60,544 bases of DNA from an uncultured Collinsella sp. Lineage in GTDB: Bacteria > Actinomycetota > Coriobacteriia > Coriobacteriales > Coriobacteriaceae. Location of the stretch: assembly GCA_900544645.1 (NCBI GenBank), contig UQWG01000005.1, positions 1 through 60,544 of the forward strand. The letters run 5' to 3'. Every line of letters starts with the position of its first letter. Within the stretch, counting starts at the first letter, position 1. This document shows, in pieces, positions 40,760-49,189 of the stretch. The position numbers and the translations under genes are program-made. The notes below the pieces were generated by a model. That model was not told where the DNA came from. It did not search any database and saw only the letters and a list, made by a program, of their open reading frames with translations.

Positions 40760-42143
40760 CGCTTCCGATCCGCGCCAACAAAATCGTACACGGCAGCCGG
40801 CGTCGCGTCCTGCCCAGCCTGCCGCGCGCCCGGCGCAGTCCTTCTCTCATTCGGCCCAACCTGTTCAACGGACGGGTCAGCAGCCTTCTGCTCGTTCGGT
40901 TCAGCATTCGGCTTCTCACGCGGCTCAGCAGCCCACTGCTCGTACGGCCCAGCCTGCAGGCGGCACCCGCTTTAAGCAGCAGGCACCTACCCAGCGAACG
41001 CAGGCCCCCCAATCGCATTCGCATCACGCTCGTGGTTCGCATGGCGTTGCTCCGGCGACCCGCTCGAGCTACAACACGCATGCTCGTCGCGGTGCTCAAA
41101 AGAAAAGCTCCCCGGTGCCTATGATTATCGGTGGCGTTGTTGCCGTGCTTGCGCTTGTCGCGATCGTTTTCTTTGTCGTGCCAGCCGTCAAGGGCTTCTT
41201 TGGCGGTGAGGGTGCGAAAGTCGTTGCAGGCCAGCAGGTCACTATCACGATTCCCGATGGTGCCTCGGGTGACAGCATCGCTTCGATTCTCTCCGAGAAC
41301 CATATCGTAGAAAATCCCAAGGATTACTATGCGGCGGTGAAAAAGCTCAACGCCGATATGTCGCTCAAGCCTGGTGATTATTCGTTCACCACACTCATGG
41401 ATGCGACCAAGGTTGTTCAGCAGCTCATGGAAGGCCCCAACGCGGGCTCCAATACGCTGACTATCCCTGAGGGCCTGACGGTCGATCAAGTCGCCGACCG
41501 TGTGGCCCAGGCCTACGACAGCATCTCTAAGGAAGACTTCCTCAACCAGGCCAAGGCCTCCAACTACGTGGACGACTATAGCTTCCTTAAGGACGCCGCC
41601 AACGACTCGCTCGAGGGTTTCTTGTTCCCCAAGACCTATTCGCTGGGTGATTCGCCGACGGCCGATGGCGTGATTCGCGCTATGCTCGATCAGTTTAAGA
41701 CCGAGTACAAGTCGCTTGACTTTGCGAGCTGCGAAGCCAAGATCAAGGAACGCTACGGTGTGGAGATGTCCGACTACGACATCGTCAACTTGGCCTCTAT
41801 CGTTGAGCGCGAGGGTCTCAACGCCGACCAACGTGCGCACGTGGCCTCGGTCTTCTACAACCGTCTTGCCGGCAAGCTCGACGGTTTGCGCTATCTCAAC
41901 AGCGATGCGACCATGATGTATGTCACCGGTGGCGAGGTTACCGCCGACGACCTGCAGAGCGATAGTCCGTATAACACCTATAAGCACGAGGGCCTGCCAC
42001 CCACGCCCATCTGCTCTCCGTCGCTCGAGGCGCTCAAGGCCACGCTTGAGCCGACCGACTCCGATGATCTGTATTTCTACATTACGCAGGACGAGGAGTA
42101 CTTCTCGCAAACCTACGAAGAGCATCAACAGTCTTGGAATTAA
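40752..42143 (+). CDS. mltG: endolytic transglycosylase MltG
   Basis: A 463-residue YceG-like murein transglycosylase that terminates nascent glycan strands. The first ~115 residues are an unusual cytoplasmic Gln/Ala/Pro/Arg/His-rich stretch; then one membrane helix (about 121-143, MIIGGVVAVLALVAIVFFVV), a LysM-like region, and the catalytic domain with the active Glu in LASIVEREGLN and VASVFYNRL, followed by SPYNTYKHEGLPPTPICSP. ATG 40752 follows GAGGAGG (40739-40745 region). It works outside the membrane at peptidoglycan synthesis sites. Confidence 0.93.
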   Translation: MPSASDPRQQNRTRQPASRPAQPAARPAQSFSHSAQPVQRTGQQPSARSVQHSASHAAQQPTARTAQPAGGTRFKQQAPTQRTQAPQSHSHHARGSHGVAPATRSSYNTHARRGAQKKSSPVPMIIGGVVAVLALVAIVFFVVPAVKGFFGGEGAKVVAGQQVTITIPDGASGDSIASILSENHIVENPKDYYAAVKKLNADMSLKPGDYSFTTLMDATKVVQQLMEGPNAGSNTLTIPEGLTVDQVADRVAQAYDSISKEDFLNQAKASNYVDDYSFLKDAANDSLEGFLFPKTYSLGDSPTADGVIRAMLDQFKTEYKSLDFASCEAKIKERYGVEMSDYDIVNLASIVEREGLNADQRAHVASVFYNRLAGKLDGLRYLNSDATMMYVTGGEVTADDLQSDSPYNTYKHEGLPPTPICSPSLEALKATLEPTDSDDLYFYITQDEEYFSQTYEEHQQSWN

Positions 42144-42144
42144 C

Positions 42145-42642
42145 ATGAGGATTTTTAGCCCCAAACGTTACGTTGCCTCGGTCGATCGCATCGACCTTGA
42201 TACCCTGTGGGCCGACGGCAAACGCGCCATTCTGCTCGATCGCGATAACACCCTGGTGCCGCGCGACACCGAGCAGGTTCCCGCCGCGGTTTCCGCTTGG
42301 CTCGACGCCGCCCGCGCCAAAGGTTTTAAGCTGTGCATGGTGTCCAACAACTGGCATCGCGACCAGGTCATGAGCTCTGCACGCGAGCTGGGACTCGAGG
42401 CCATCAGCCACGCCATGAAGCCGGCGCCGTTTGCCCTCAAGGCGGGTCTTAAGCGTCTCGGCGCCACGGCCGACGAGGCGGTGCTGATCGGTGATCAGCT
42501 CTACACGGACGTGTGGAGCGGCAACTTCGCCGGCGTCGATACCATCCTGGTAAAGCCGCAGGCGACGCAGGACCTGTGGTATACGCAGATCTTCCGTATC
42601 TTTGAGCGCCGGGCCCTTCGCGACCTTCCCTGCGAGGAATAG
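42145..42642 (+). CDS. YqeG family HAD-IIIA phosphatase
   Basis: A 165-residue HAD-superfamily protein. Motif I is ILLDRDNTLVPRD (about residues 29-41, with the nucleophile DxD written DRD), motif II MVSNNW, and motif III/IV VLIGDQLYTDVWSGNFAG. The YqeG family is widespread in Gram-positives and often lies beside aroE or aroK genes; its substrate is not firmly known (related PgpP enzymes dephosphorylate phosphatidylglycerophosphate). It starts one base after mltG. Confidence 0.88.
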   Translation: MRIFSPKRYVASVDRIDLDTLWADGKRAILLDRDNTLVPRDTEQVPAAVSAWLDAARAKGFKLCMVSNNWHRDQVMSSARELGLEAISHAMKPAPFALKAGLKRLGATADEAVLIGDQLYTDVWSGNFAGVDTILVKPQATQDLWYTQIFRIFERRALRDLPCEE

Positions 42643-42650
42643 GTCTCGTT

Positions 42651-43184
42651 ATGTCCCAGCACATCAAACACGGCTGCGACCATATCTTCTTTATCGGCTT
42701 TTTGGGCGCGGGCAAATCGACGCTCGCGCGCAACGTCGGCACTATGTTCAAGCGGCGTTTTATCGATACCGACCGCCTGGTCGTGCGCCGTTGCGGCAAG
42801 TCGGTAACCGAGATTTTTGAGACCGAGGGCGAGGATCGTTTTCGCGAGCTCGAGACCTCGGCGCTCCGTTCGCTTCAAAGCGAGCGCAGTCTGCTGGTAT
42901 CGTGCGGGGGTGGCATCGTCGAGACGCCGGTGAACATTAAACTGATGCACGAGATGGGTACCTGTGTGTACCTCGAAGGCGACTTTGAGGACTCGTTGCG
43001 CCAGATTCGCCGCTCCGATACCCGGCCCGATTTCCGCTCGCCCGAGCATGCTGCGCGCCTGTTTGAGCATCGCCGTCCGCTGTATCGCCAAACCGCAGAT
43101 ATTACCCTTGATATTCGCAACAAGTCCTTCGAGGACGTTTCCTACCTTTGTGCCGAGATGCTTTTGGAGCGTGGACTGCTATGA
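42651..43184 (+). CDS. aroK: shikimate kinase
   Basis: A 177-residue shikimate kinase. Walker A FIGFLGAGKSTLA (about residues 14-26), the shikimate-binding DTDRLV (about residues 39-44), FRELETSAL, the CGGGIVE loop (about residues 84-90) and the LID region RRSDTRPDFRSPE are all intact. It should phosphorylate shikimate in the chorismate pathway. It overlaps the AroB-like gene (ATGA at 43181). Confidence 0.93.
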   Translation: MSQHIKHGCDHIFFIGFLGAGKSTLARNVGTMFKRRFIDTDRLVVRRCGKSVTEIFETEGEDRFRELETSALRSLQSERSLLVSCGGGIVETPVNIKLMHEMGTCVYLEGDFEDSLRQIRRSDTRPDFRSPEHAARLFEHRRPLYRQTADITLDIRNKSFEDVSYLCAEMLLERGLL

Positions 43185-44290
43185 TTCGCCGTCAACTTAT
43201 CAATTTCCAAAACCGCAGTGTCGATGTTCGCGTCGGTCTTGGCGCGTTTGAGGAACTGTCGCGCATGTTTGCCTCGGCTGTGGGCAAGCCTAAGCGCGCG
43301 ATGGTGGTTTGGAACGACGCCACATCCGAGCGCTTTGGTGAGGTCGTCGAGCATGCGCTGGTCGACGCCGGTTTTGCCGTGTCGCCGCTCGCTCTTGAGG
43401 TTTCTCCTGCCGGTGCTACGCTGGCCGATGCCGATACCGTCTTTGGCGCCCTGTCGGCTAGCGGCATTACCTGCGACGATCTCGTTGTCGCTGTCGGCGA
43501 CACGGCAACTTGCTCGGTCGTTTGCTGGTGTGCCAATCAGTGGTGCGGTCGCACCGAGTGCGCCTTGCTGCCGACGACGTTCGACGCCATGCTCACGGTT
43601 GCGACGACCATGAAGCCGCTCGTCGCTTCGTCGGCCAATGCGCTTCCCGCCATCGCGTTCCGTCCCGAGCCGGGCTTGGTCGTGTGTGACCTCGACCTTG
43701 TTCGCGAGACGGACCCCGAGGACCTCAAGCTCGGCTATGCGGTACTTGTTGGCACCATGCTTTCGAGCAGCAAGTCCCGCTGGAATCAGTTTACCGAGAC
43801 CGTCCCCGAGATTCTCGCGGGCGAGGAGGTCGCGCTCGTCAATGCCGTTCAATGGTCTCAGACTGCTCGTAAGGACGTACTGATGGCCACGAACCCGAGC
43901 GCCCGCCATGCGCTCGATTTTGGCAAGACGGGGGAGCGCACCCTGCGCGCCTGCTTGGGCGATGCCGCTTCGCAGGTCCCTGCCTACCAGCTGTTGTCCG
44001 AGGGCATGCGCTTTGAGGCGCGCCTTGCCCACGACGCCTGCGACTTCGATATCGATTACGTTTTTGAGGTCGATGACTGCCTGGAGGACTTTGGTATCGA
44101 GGAGCTTGCCTTCGATCTGGAGCCTGCCGCATATATCGAGGAGTTCCGCAGACAGCAGTTTGTCCGCTCGAACCGCAGCATGTTGCCGCTGCCCGCGGCG
44201 CTCGGCGCCATTCGCCTAACGAGCGTCGAGGACGAGGTTCTTGAGCGCCATGCTCATGCCTACTTGGCTTCTCGCAAAGAACTTCTCTAA
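43181..44290 (+). CDS. 3-dehydroquinate synthase-like protein with altered active site
   Basis: A 369-residue protein that aligns along its length with AroB, and is placed beside aroK as aroB usually is. Conserved anchors include DDLVVAVGD and VVCDLDLV. The residues AroB needs are replaced: the GGG of the NAD loop reads VGDTATC (about 103), VDSSVGGKT reads LTVATTMKP, AEVIKYG (zinc Glu) reads GYAVLVG, NLGHTFGHA reads DFGKTGERT, and HGEAV has no counterpart. It may be a non-catalytic partner, or a distant enzyme with another chemistry. Start ATG 43181 overlaps aroK by 4 bases. Confidence 0.7.
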   Translation: MIRRQLINFQNRSVDVRVGLGAFEELSRMFASAVGKPKRAMVVWNDATSERFGEVVEHALVDAGFAVSPLALEVSPAGATLADADTVFGALSASGITCDDLVVAVGDTATCSVVCWCANQWCGRTECALLPTTFDAMLTVATTMKPLVASSANALPAIAFRPEPGLVVCDLDLVRETDPEDLKLGYAVLVGTMLSSSKSRWNQFTETVPEILAGEEVALVNAVQWSQTARKDVLMATNPSARHALDFGKTGERTLRACLGDAASQVPAYQLLSEGMRFEARLAHDACDFDIDYVFEVDDCLEDFGIEELAFDLEPAAYIEEFRRQQFVRSNRSMLPLPAALGAIRLTSVEDEVLERHAHAYLASRKELL

Positions 44291-44331
44291 GATTTATTGA
44301 CTTCCATCGTCTTTCGTATCATGTTGAGGGG

Positions 44332-44386
44332 CGGGTTTTCAATCGGTTGCGGATCGCATGCGATTCCGTCGTTCGGTTGAGACCCG
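44332..44386 (+). other. structured leader before the Xaa-Pro peptidase gene
   Basis: CGGGTTTTCAATCG (44332-44345) can pair with 44374-44386 with one bulge and G-T pairs, enclosing a second hairpin (44351-44367). No T tract follows, and the element ends 37 bases before the ATG at 44423. Nothing identifies a known riboswitch. Confidence 0.35.
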
Positions 44387-44422
44387 TTCCGTCTATATAG
44401 AGACAACAAGAAAGGAATCTGC

Positions 44423-45553
44423 ATGTCTGAGTTTGCTGCCGGTCCTGCCGGTCGTATCGAGCGCGTCCGTGCCCTGATGGTCGAGCGTGGCTACGACGCC
44501 ATCGTGGTGCGCGACGAGGCCAACCTTCGTTGGCTTACGGGCGTGAAGGGCGTCTTCGACTACACCTTCGAGTTCCCGCACGCTGCGTTTATTACGGCCG
44601 ACCAGTGCTTGTTCCACACCGACTCGCGCTACCTCAACAGCTTTGAGGAGAACACGCCCGCCGGCAGTCCCTGGGTCTACGACATGGATGAGGGCACCAT
44701 CCCCGGTTGGGTCGCCGGCAAGATCGCGGCCAACAAATGCCGCGTCTGCGCTGTCGAGGACGATATGCAGATTAATTTCTACCAGGGTATTCAGCGCGGC
44801 CTGGAGGACCGCTCCGTCGCCTGTATGCTGCCGCTGATGCACGACGACATCCGCAAGATGCGCGCCATCAAGGACGCCGAGGAGATCGAGCTCATGCGCC
44901 ACGCACAGTCGATCACCGACGCCGCCTTCCAGCACATGCTCGGCTATATTAAGCCCGGTATGACCGAGAAGCAGGTTCGCAACGAGCTCGAGAACTTTAT
45001 GTTCGCCAACGGCGCCGACAGCCTTGCCTTCGGCTCCATCGTGGCGAGCGGCCCCAACACCGCCAACCCGCATGCCGTGCCGAGCGACCGCGTGATCGAG
45101 AAGGGCGATTTCGTTCTTATGGATTACGGTGCGGGCTACTGTGATTACCGCTCCGACATGACACGCACCGTCGTGATGGGCGAGCCCACGCAGGAGCAGC
45201 TCGACCTGTACGCACTCGTGCGCCGCACGCACGAGGAATGCGTCGCCGCCATCCATCCGGGCGTCGAGGGCAACGACATCTTCAAGCTCTCCAAGAAGAT
45301 CATCGGCGATGCCGGTTATGGCGACTACTACAACCATGGCCTGGGCCACGGCGTTGGTATCGACATCCACGAGCTGCCCAACTTTAACCGTAGCAAGAAC
45401 ACCATCGAGCTCGGCTCGGTTATCACCATGGAGCCCGGCGTGTATCTGCCCGGTGTGGGCGGCGTGCGCCTGGAGGACTACGGCGTCGTCACCGAGAACG
45501 GATATGAGCCCTTCACCAAGACCCCGCACGACCTGCACGTCATCGATTGCTAG
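44423..45553 (+). CDS. M24 family Xaa-Pro aminopeptidase
   Basis: A 376-residue two-domain pita-bread peptidase. The N-terminal creatinase-like domain (RVRALMVERGYDAIVVRD) is followed by the catalytic domain with the metal ligands in LMDYGAGYCDYRSDMTR (two Asp), NHGLGHGVGIDIHELP (His), ITMEPGVYLPGVGGVRLED (two Glu). It removes N-terminal residues preceding proline. It lies before efp, the pepP-efp order seen in many Gram-positive genomes. ATG 44423 follows AAGAAAGGAA. Confidence 0.93.
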   Translation: MSEFAAGPAGRIERVRALMVERGYDAIVVRDEANLRWLTGVKGVFDYTFEFPHAAFITADQCLFHTDSRYLNSFEENTPAGSPWVYDMDEGTIPGWVAGKIAANKCRVCAVEDDMQINFYQGIQRGLEDRSVACMLPLMHDDIRKMRAIKDAEEIELMRHAQSITDAAFQHMLGYIKPGMTEKQVRNELENFMFANGADSLAFGSIVASGPNTANPHAVPSDRVIEKGDFVLMDYGAGYCDYRSDMTRTVVMGEPTQEQLDLYALVRRTHEECVAAIHPGVEGNDIFKLSKKIIGDAGYGDYYNHGLGHGVGIDIHELPNFNRSKNTIELGSVITMEPGVYLPGVGGVRLEDYGVVTENGYEPFTKTPHDLHVIDC

Positions 45554-45575
45554 CCCATTTCGATAGATTTTTGGG

Positions 45576-45617
45576 GCGGGGCGTCCGGATCGATTCGGAC
45601 GCCCCGCGTTCTCTTTT
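45576..45617 (+). terminator. intrinsic terminator after the Xaa-Pro peptidase gene
   Basis: GCGGGGCGTCCG (45576-45587) pairs perfectly with CGGACGCCCCGC (45596-45607), followed by GTTCTCTTTTT. Confidence 0.85.
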
Positions 45618-45649
45618 TATGCGCTCGCTGCAGCAGCCGTCTGCAAGTG

Positions 45650-45655
45650 TATAAT
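45650..45655 (+). promoter_or_regulatory. -10 element of efp (TATAAT)
   Basis: A consensus TATAAT lies 58 bases before the efp ATG and just after a terminator. The -35 at normal spacing (CTGCAG, 16 bases away) is weak. Confidence 0.6.
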
Positions 45656-45712
45656 TTCGGTCGTATGTAATTTGGACGCTTGTGCGTTCTGCCCATAACA
45701 AGAAAGGTCGCT

Positions 45713-46276
45713 ATGCCTACCATTTCTACCGCCGATTTCAAGAACGGCCTCGGTCTCCGCATTAAGGACAAGGTCTACACCATCGTCGAGTTCCAGCATG
45801 TCAAGCCGGGCAAGGGCGGCGCGTTTGTGCGCTACAAGACCCGCGACATCAAGAGCGGCCGCGTCGTCGAGAACACCTGCAACGCCGGCACCAAGTTCGA
45901 GAGCGTCATGCTCACCACCCGTGAGTTCCAGTACCTCTACAACGATGGCACCGACTACATCTTCATGGACAACGAGTCCTATGAGCAGGTTCCCGTTCCC
46001 GAGGACATGGTGGGCGAGAACTCCAAGTGGCTGCGCGAGAACGACATCTGCCAGCTGCTCTTCGCCGACGATGAGCTCATGGGCGTGACTCCGCCGATGT
46101 TCATCGAGACCACCATCGTCCAGACCGACCCGGGCTTTAAGGGCGACACCGTCCAGGGTTCCACCAAGCCGGCCACGATTGACACCGGCGCTGTCATCCA
46201 GGTCCCCATGTACCTCAACGAGGGCGAGGTCATCAAGGTTGACACCCGCGACGGCAAGTTCGTCTCCCGCGTCTAG
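45713..46276 (+). CDS. efp: elongation factor P
   Basis: A 187-residue EF-P that rescues ribosomes stalled on polyproline. All three beta-barrel domains are present; the tip loop HVKPGKGGAFVR carries Lys34, the residue modified or used unmodified in different phyla. No EpmA/EpmB/YmfI-type modifying gene is in the window, so an unmodified Lys, as in other Actinomycetota, is a reasonable guess. Start ATG 45713 follows AGAAAGG. It heads the efp-asp23-nusB-xseB-tlyA-nadK-recN run. Confidence 0.97.
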   Translation: MPTISTADFKNGLGLRIKDKVYTIVEFQHVKPGKGGAFVRYKTRDIKSGRVVENTCNAGTKFESVMLTTREFQYLYNDGTDYIFMDNESYEQVPVPEDMVGENSKWLRENDICQLLFADDELMGVTPPMFIETTIVQTDPGFKGDTVQGSTKPATIDTGAVIQVPMYLNEGEVIKVDTRDGKFVSRV

Positions 46277-46300
46277 CAACCAACTCTTCTAGGAGGACTC

Positions 46301-46663
46301 ATGCCCCAAGAAATCAAGATTGACGGCATCGGCATTTCGCCCGATGTTCTGACCGCCATCGTCTCGCGCGCCGTGTCGGATGTCGAGGGCATCGCCTCCG
46401 TTGGCGTCAAGGACCTTGCCACCAACCTTGTCTCCATGATGCTTTCGTCCAAGGCCCCGGCTTCCGAGCCGGCGGTCGAGGCCGAGGTCGTTGGCGACAA
46501 GCTCGCACTCACCGTGCGTGTCGTGGTGTTCTTTGGCTATCCGTTCAAGAAACTCGCCGAGGCCGTTCGCGCCGCCGTGGTCGCCGCCATCGATGCTCAG
46601 GTGGGCGTCGAGGTCGAGCGCGTTGACGTTTGCATCGACGGTCTCGTTTTCCCCAAGGAGTAA
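46301..46663 (+). CDS. Asp23/Gls24 family protein (YqhY-like)
   Basis: A 120-residue Asp23/Gls24 protein: ISPDVLTAIVSRAVSDVEGI, a GVKDLATNL turn, a short acidic insert and the LALTVRVVVFFGYPFKKLAEAVR core. Its position between efp and nusB is that of Bacillus yqhY, a protein linked there to acetyl-CoA carboxylase control. It is the second Asp23 protein in the window and clearly different from the one at 358. AGGAGG (46291-46296) precedes the ATG. Confidence 0.9.
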   Translation: MPQEIKIDGIGISPDVLTAIVSRAVSDVEGIASVGVKDLATNLVSMMLSSKAPASEPAVEAEVVGDKLALTVRVVVFFGYPFKKLAEAVRAAVVAAIDAQVGVEVERVDVCIDGLVFPKE

Positions 46664-46666
46664 CCT

Positions 46667-47251
46667 TTGAGCCTTAAGGTTTATCGCGGGCGTACGCTTG
46701 CCCGCAGTCAGGCGCTGCAGTTGCTATTCCAGGCCGAGGCCACGGACAGCCCGCTCGAGCGCGTCCTCGAGGGTGATTTCCTGATCTCGAAGGGTCCCCT
46801 CGACCCCTATGCGCTGGAGCTGTGCCGAGGTGCCTACGAGCATATCGACCGTATCGACTGCGCTCTGCGCTCCGTTGCCAAGAACTGGGATCTTATGCGC
46901 ATGCCCGGCGCCGACCGCAATCTGCTGCGTATCGCCGTTTACGAGATGCGTTTCCTCACCGACGAGGAGGTCTCGGACGCCATCGTGATCAACGAGGCCG
47001 TCGAGCTTGCCAAGGCCTATGGCACCGACCAGTCCGCGTCGTTCGTCAACGGCGTTCTGGGTAAGATCGCTCGCAGCGAGGAGCTGCCGGGCGAGGACCT
47101 GTACCAGGAGCTGCTGGCCGAGGATCGCGCTCGCGAGGAGGCCCAGGCCGCCGAGGCGGCCGCCAAGGTTGCGGTTGCTCAGGCTGAGGCTGGCGTGCTG
47201 GCCGAGGATGCGGACGCTGCCGAGGCTGTCGTCGACTCCGTCGAGGAGTAG
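46667..47251 (+). CDS. nusB: transcription antitermination factor NusB
   Basis: A 194-residue NusB. The helical fold region spans about residues 1-145: GRTLARSQALQLLFQAEA, MRMPGADRNLLRIAVYEMRFL, VINEAVELAKAYGTDQSASFVNGVLGKI. It works with NusA, NusE and NusG in rRNA antitermination. The last ~45 residues are an Ala/Glu-rich extension not found in short NusB proteins. The start is TTG 46667, with AAGGAG (46655-46660) 6 bases upstream inside the previous gene's end. Confidence 0.94.
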   Translation: MSLKVYRGRTLARSQALQLLFQAEATDSPLERVLEGDFLISKGPLDPYALELCRGAYEHIDRIDCALRSVAKNWDLMRMPGADRNLLRIAVYEMRFLTDEEVSDAIVINEAVELAKAYGTDQSASFVNGVLGKIARSEELPGEDLYQELLAEDRAREEAQAAEAAAKVAVAQAEAGVLAEDADAAEAVVDSVEE

Positions 47252-47253
47252 CT

Positions 47254-47493
47254 ATGCCAGAGGGTTCCGTCCGCAACTTCGACGAGATCTCGGACCGCTT
47301 GGACCAGATCATCGCTACCGTTCGTTCCAAGGATACCTCCTTGGAGCGTTCGCTCGATTTGTTTGACGAAGCGATTGAGCTGGGCTCCCGCGCGGTCGGT
47401 ATGGTCGACAAGTTTGAGCTGACGCCGCGTGAGGCCGACAAGCTCGAGCAGGAATATGATGAGGATGCGGCAAACGAATCCCAGGATAGCTAG
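47254..47493 (+). CDS. xseB: exodeoxyribonuclease VII small subunit
   Basis: A 79-residue XseB: FDEISDRLDQIIATVRSKDTSLERSLDLFDEAIEL is the helical-hairpin core of the family, and the end is acidic. It binds the large subunit XseA to form exonuclease VII. No xseA lies beside it, although the two are commonly adjacent. It starts 2 bases after nusB. Confidence 0.92.
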   Translation: MPEGSVRNFDEISDRLDQIIATVRSKDTSLERSLDLFDEAIELGSRAVGMVDKFELTPREADKLEQEYDEDAANESQDS

Positions 47494-47519
47494 GCTGCAT
47501 CTCCGGATACGAATGGTTG

Positions 47520-48332
47520 ATGGCATTCATGAAACGCGTGCGTCTTGATGACGAACTGATTTCACAGGGCATCTGCGCCGATCGCGCGGATGCCCTTCGC
47601 ACTCTTATGGCCGGCTTGGTCTCGAGTGGCGGTGAGCGCTTGACTTCGCCGGGTCTTAAGGTGATGCCGGGGCTGCCGCTGCACGTGAAGGGGCGCATTC
47701 CCTATGTTGGCCGCGGCGGTCTTAAGCTCGAAGGCGCGCTTGATGCGTTTGGCATCAATCCGACGGGCCTTGCCTGTTTGGATGTGGGCTGCTCTACCGG
47801 GGGTTTTACCGATTGCCTGCTCAAGCGCGGAGCTGCGACCGTTGTCTCTGTGGACGTGGGTCGCGCCCAGTTCGATTGGTCGTTGCGTCAGGACGATCGC
47901 GTGACGCTGCATGAGCGCACAAACGTGACGCAGCTGCCTGAGCTTGGCTATGCCGGCGTCATCGACCTGGCTGTGTGTGATGTCTCGTTTACCAGCATCG
48001 CGAACATTATCGATGCGGTACTGGCGTGCCTGGCTCCTACGGGTGCATTCTGCACGCTCGTAAAGCCGCAGTTTGAGGCTCCGGCGGCGCTGGTGGGCGA
48101 GGGCGGCATTGTGACCGATCCCGCCGTGCGCCGCGATACACTTGTTGCGGCAGTCGAACTCTTTGCTGCCAAGGGCCTGTTCCCGGTCGATGTGTGCGTG
48201 TCACCCATTCATGGTGCCAAGGGCAACGTTGAGTTTTTCCTGTACGGTACGAGATTTGACCCCGGCGACCGCTCGCAAGACGAGCTGCAATCCCAGGTAT
48301 CGGTTTTGAGCGAGAAAGCTGCAACGCTATGA
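47520..48332 (+). CDS. tlyA: TlyA family rRNA methyltransferase / hemolysin-like
   Basis: A 270-residue TlyA protein. The N-terminal S4 RNA-binding domain starts MKRVRLDDELISQGI and ends near GRGGLKLEGAL; the FtsJ-like SAM domain has LDVGCSTGGFTDCLL (about residues 85-99), a catalytic DVSFTSI region and LVKPQFEA. TlyA 2'-O-methylates 16S and/or 23S rRNA; the haemolysin label in older annotations is indirect. The start is ambiguous between TTG 47517, ATG 47520 and ATG 47529. It overlaps nadK (ATGA). Confidence 0.92.
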   Translation: MAFMKRVRLDDELISQGICADRADALRTLMAGLVSSGGERLTSPGLKVMPGLPLHVKGRIPYVGRGGLKLEGALDAFGINPTGLACLDVGCSTGGFTDCLLKRGAATVVSVDVGRAQFDWSLRQDDRVTLHERTNVTQLPELGYAGVIDLAVCDVSFTSIANIIDAVLACLAPTGAFCTLVKPQFEAPAALVGEGGIVTDPAVRRDTLVAAVELFAAKGLFPVDVCVSPIHGAKGNVEFFLYGTRFDPGDRSQDELQSQVSVLSEKAATL

Positions 48333-49189
48333 AGGTCTTTCTGGTTCCCAATTACTACAAGCAAGAGGCGGTCGAGAGCGGCCTGATGCTCGAGCTTTGG
48401 CTGACTCGCCAGGGCTACGAGGTCGCATGGGCGGCCGATCAGCGATCGAAGATTCAAAGTACACCTGATATTGACGGCTCCGATCTGGTCATTACGCTCG
48501 GCGGCGACGGTACGTTGCTGCGCGCTGCCCGCATCCTCAACCATCGCGAGATTCCTATCCTCGGTCTTTCCTATGGTCACCTGGGCTTTTTGACGGCTGC
48601 GAGTCCCGAGGAGCGCGACATTCTGCAGGTCGTGAGCGACGCCCTGTCCGGTGAGCTGCATGTGAGCCGTCGCGCTACCATCGCCGCGGATATCGTGTCC
48701 GTGCGCGAAGACGGTACGAAGGATGTCGTGCGCACCTTCGCCCTCAATGACATGGCGCTCACACGCGGTCCCCTGTCCGATATGGTTGAGTTCGACATCA
48801 CGGTGTCGGGCCACCATATCGATCGACTGCGTGGCGACGGCGTGGTCGTGTCCACGGCGACTGGTTCTACGGGGTACGCGCTCAGTGCAGGTGGCCCCAT
48901 CGTGAGCCCCGACTATACGGGTATGGTCTGCGTGCCCATTGCGCCGCACACCATTCAGGCCCGGGCCTTCTTGACTTCGCCGAGTGATGTCGTCGAAATC
49001 TTTATGTCTGATGACCGTCCGAGCGTTCCGGCGATCGCCATCGATGGACAGTTTATTACCTGCGATGGCACCGTTGAGAGCGTGGCTGTGCGCCGCGGGC
49101 CCGGAGATGTGCTGCTCCTCGATTACGGCCCCGAGAGCTTCTATAACTCGGTGAGCCGCGTTTTCTACGGAGTCCGTCATGATCGATGA
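48329..49189 (+). CDS. nadK: NAD kinase
   Basis: A 286-residue NAD kinase, source of NADP. The GGDGT motif LVITLGGDGTLLRAARI lies at about residues 53-69; GLSYGHLGFLT, the NDMALTRG segment, and the conserved GSTGYALSAGGPI (about residues 180-192) are intact. Neighbours are those of the Gram-positive tlyA-nadK-recN cluster, here without argR. It overlaps both neighbours, tlyA by 4 and recN by 11 bases. Confidence 0.95.
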   Translation: MKVFLVPNYYKQEAVESGLMLELWLTRQGYEVAWAADQRSKIQSTPDIDGSDLVITLGGDGTLLRAARILNHREIPILGLSYGHLGFLTAASPEERDILQVVSDALSGELHVSRRATIAADIVSVREDGTKDVVRTFALNDMALTRGPLSDMVEFDITVSGHHIDRLRGDGVVVSTATGSTGYALSAGGPIVSPDYTGMVCVPIAPHTIQARAFLTSPSDVVEIFMSDDRPSVPAIAIDGQFITCDGTVESVAVRRGPGDVLLLDYGPESFYNSVSRVFYGVRHDR

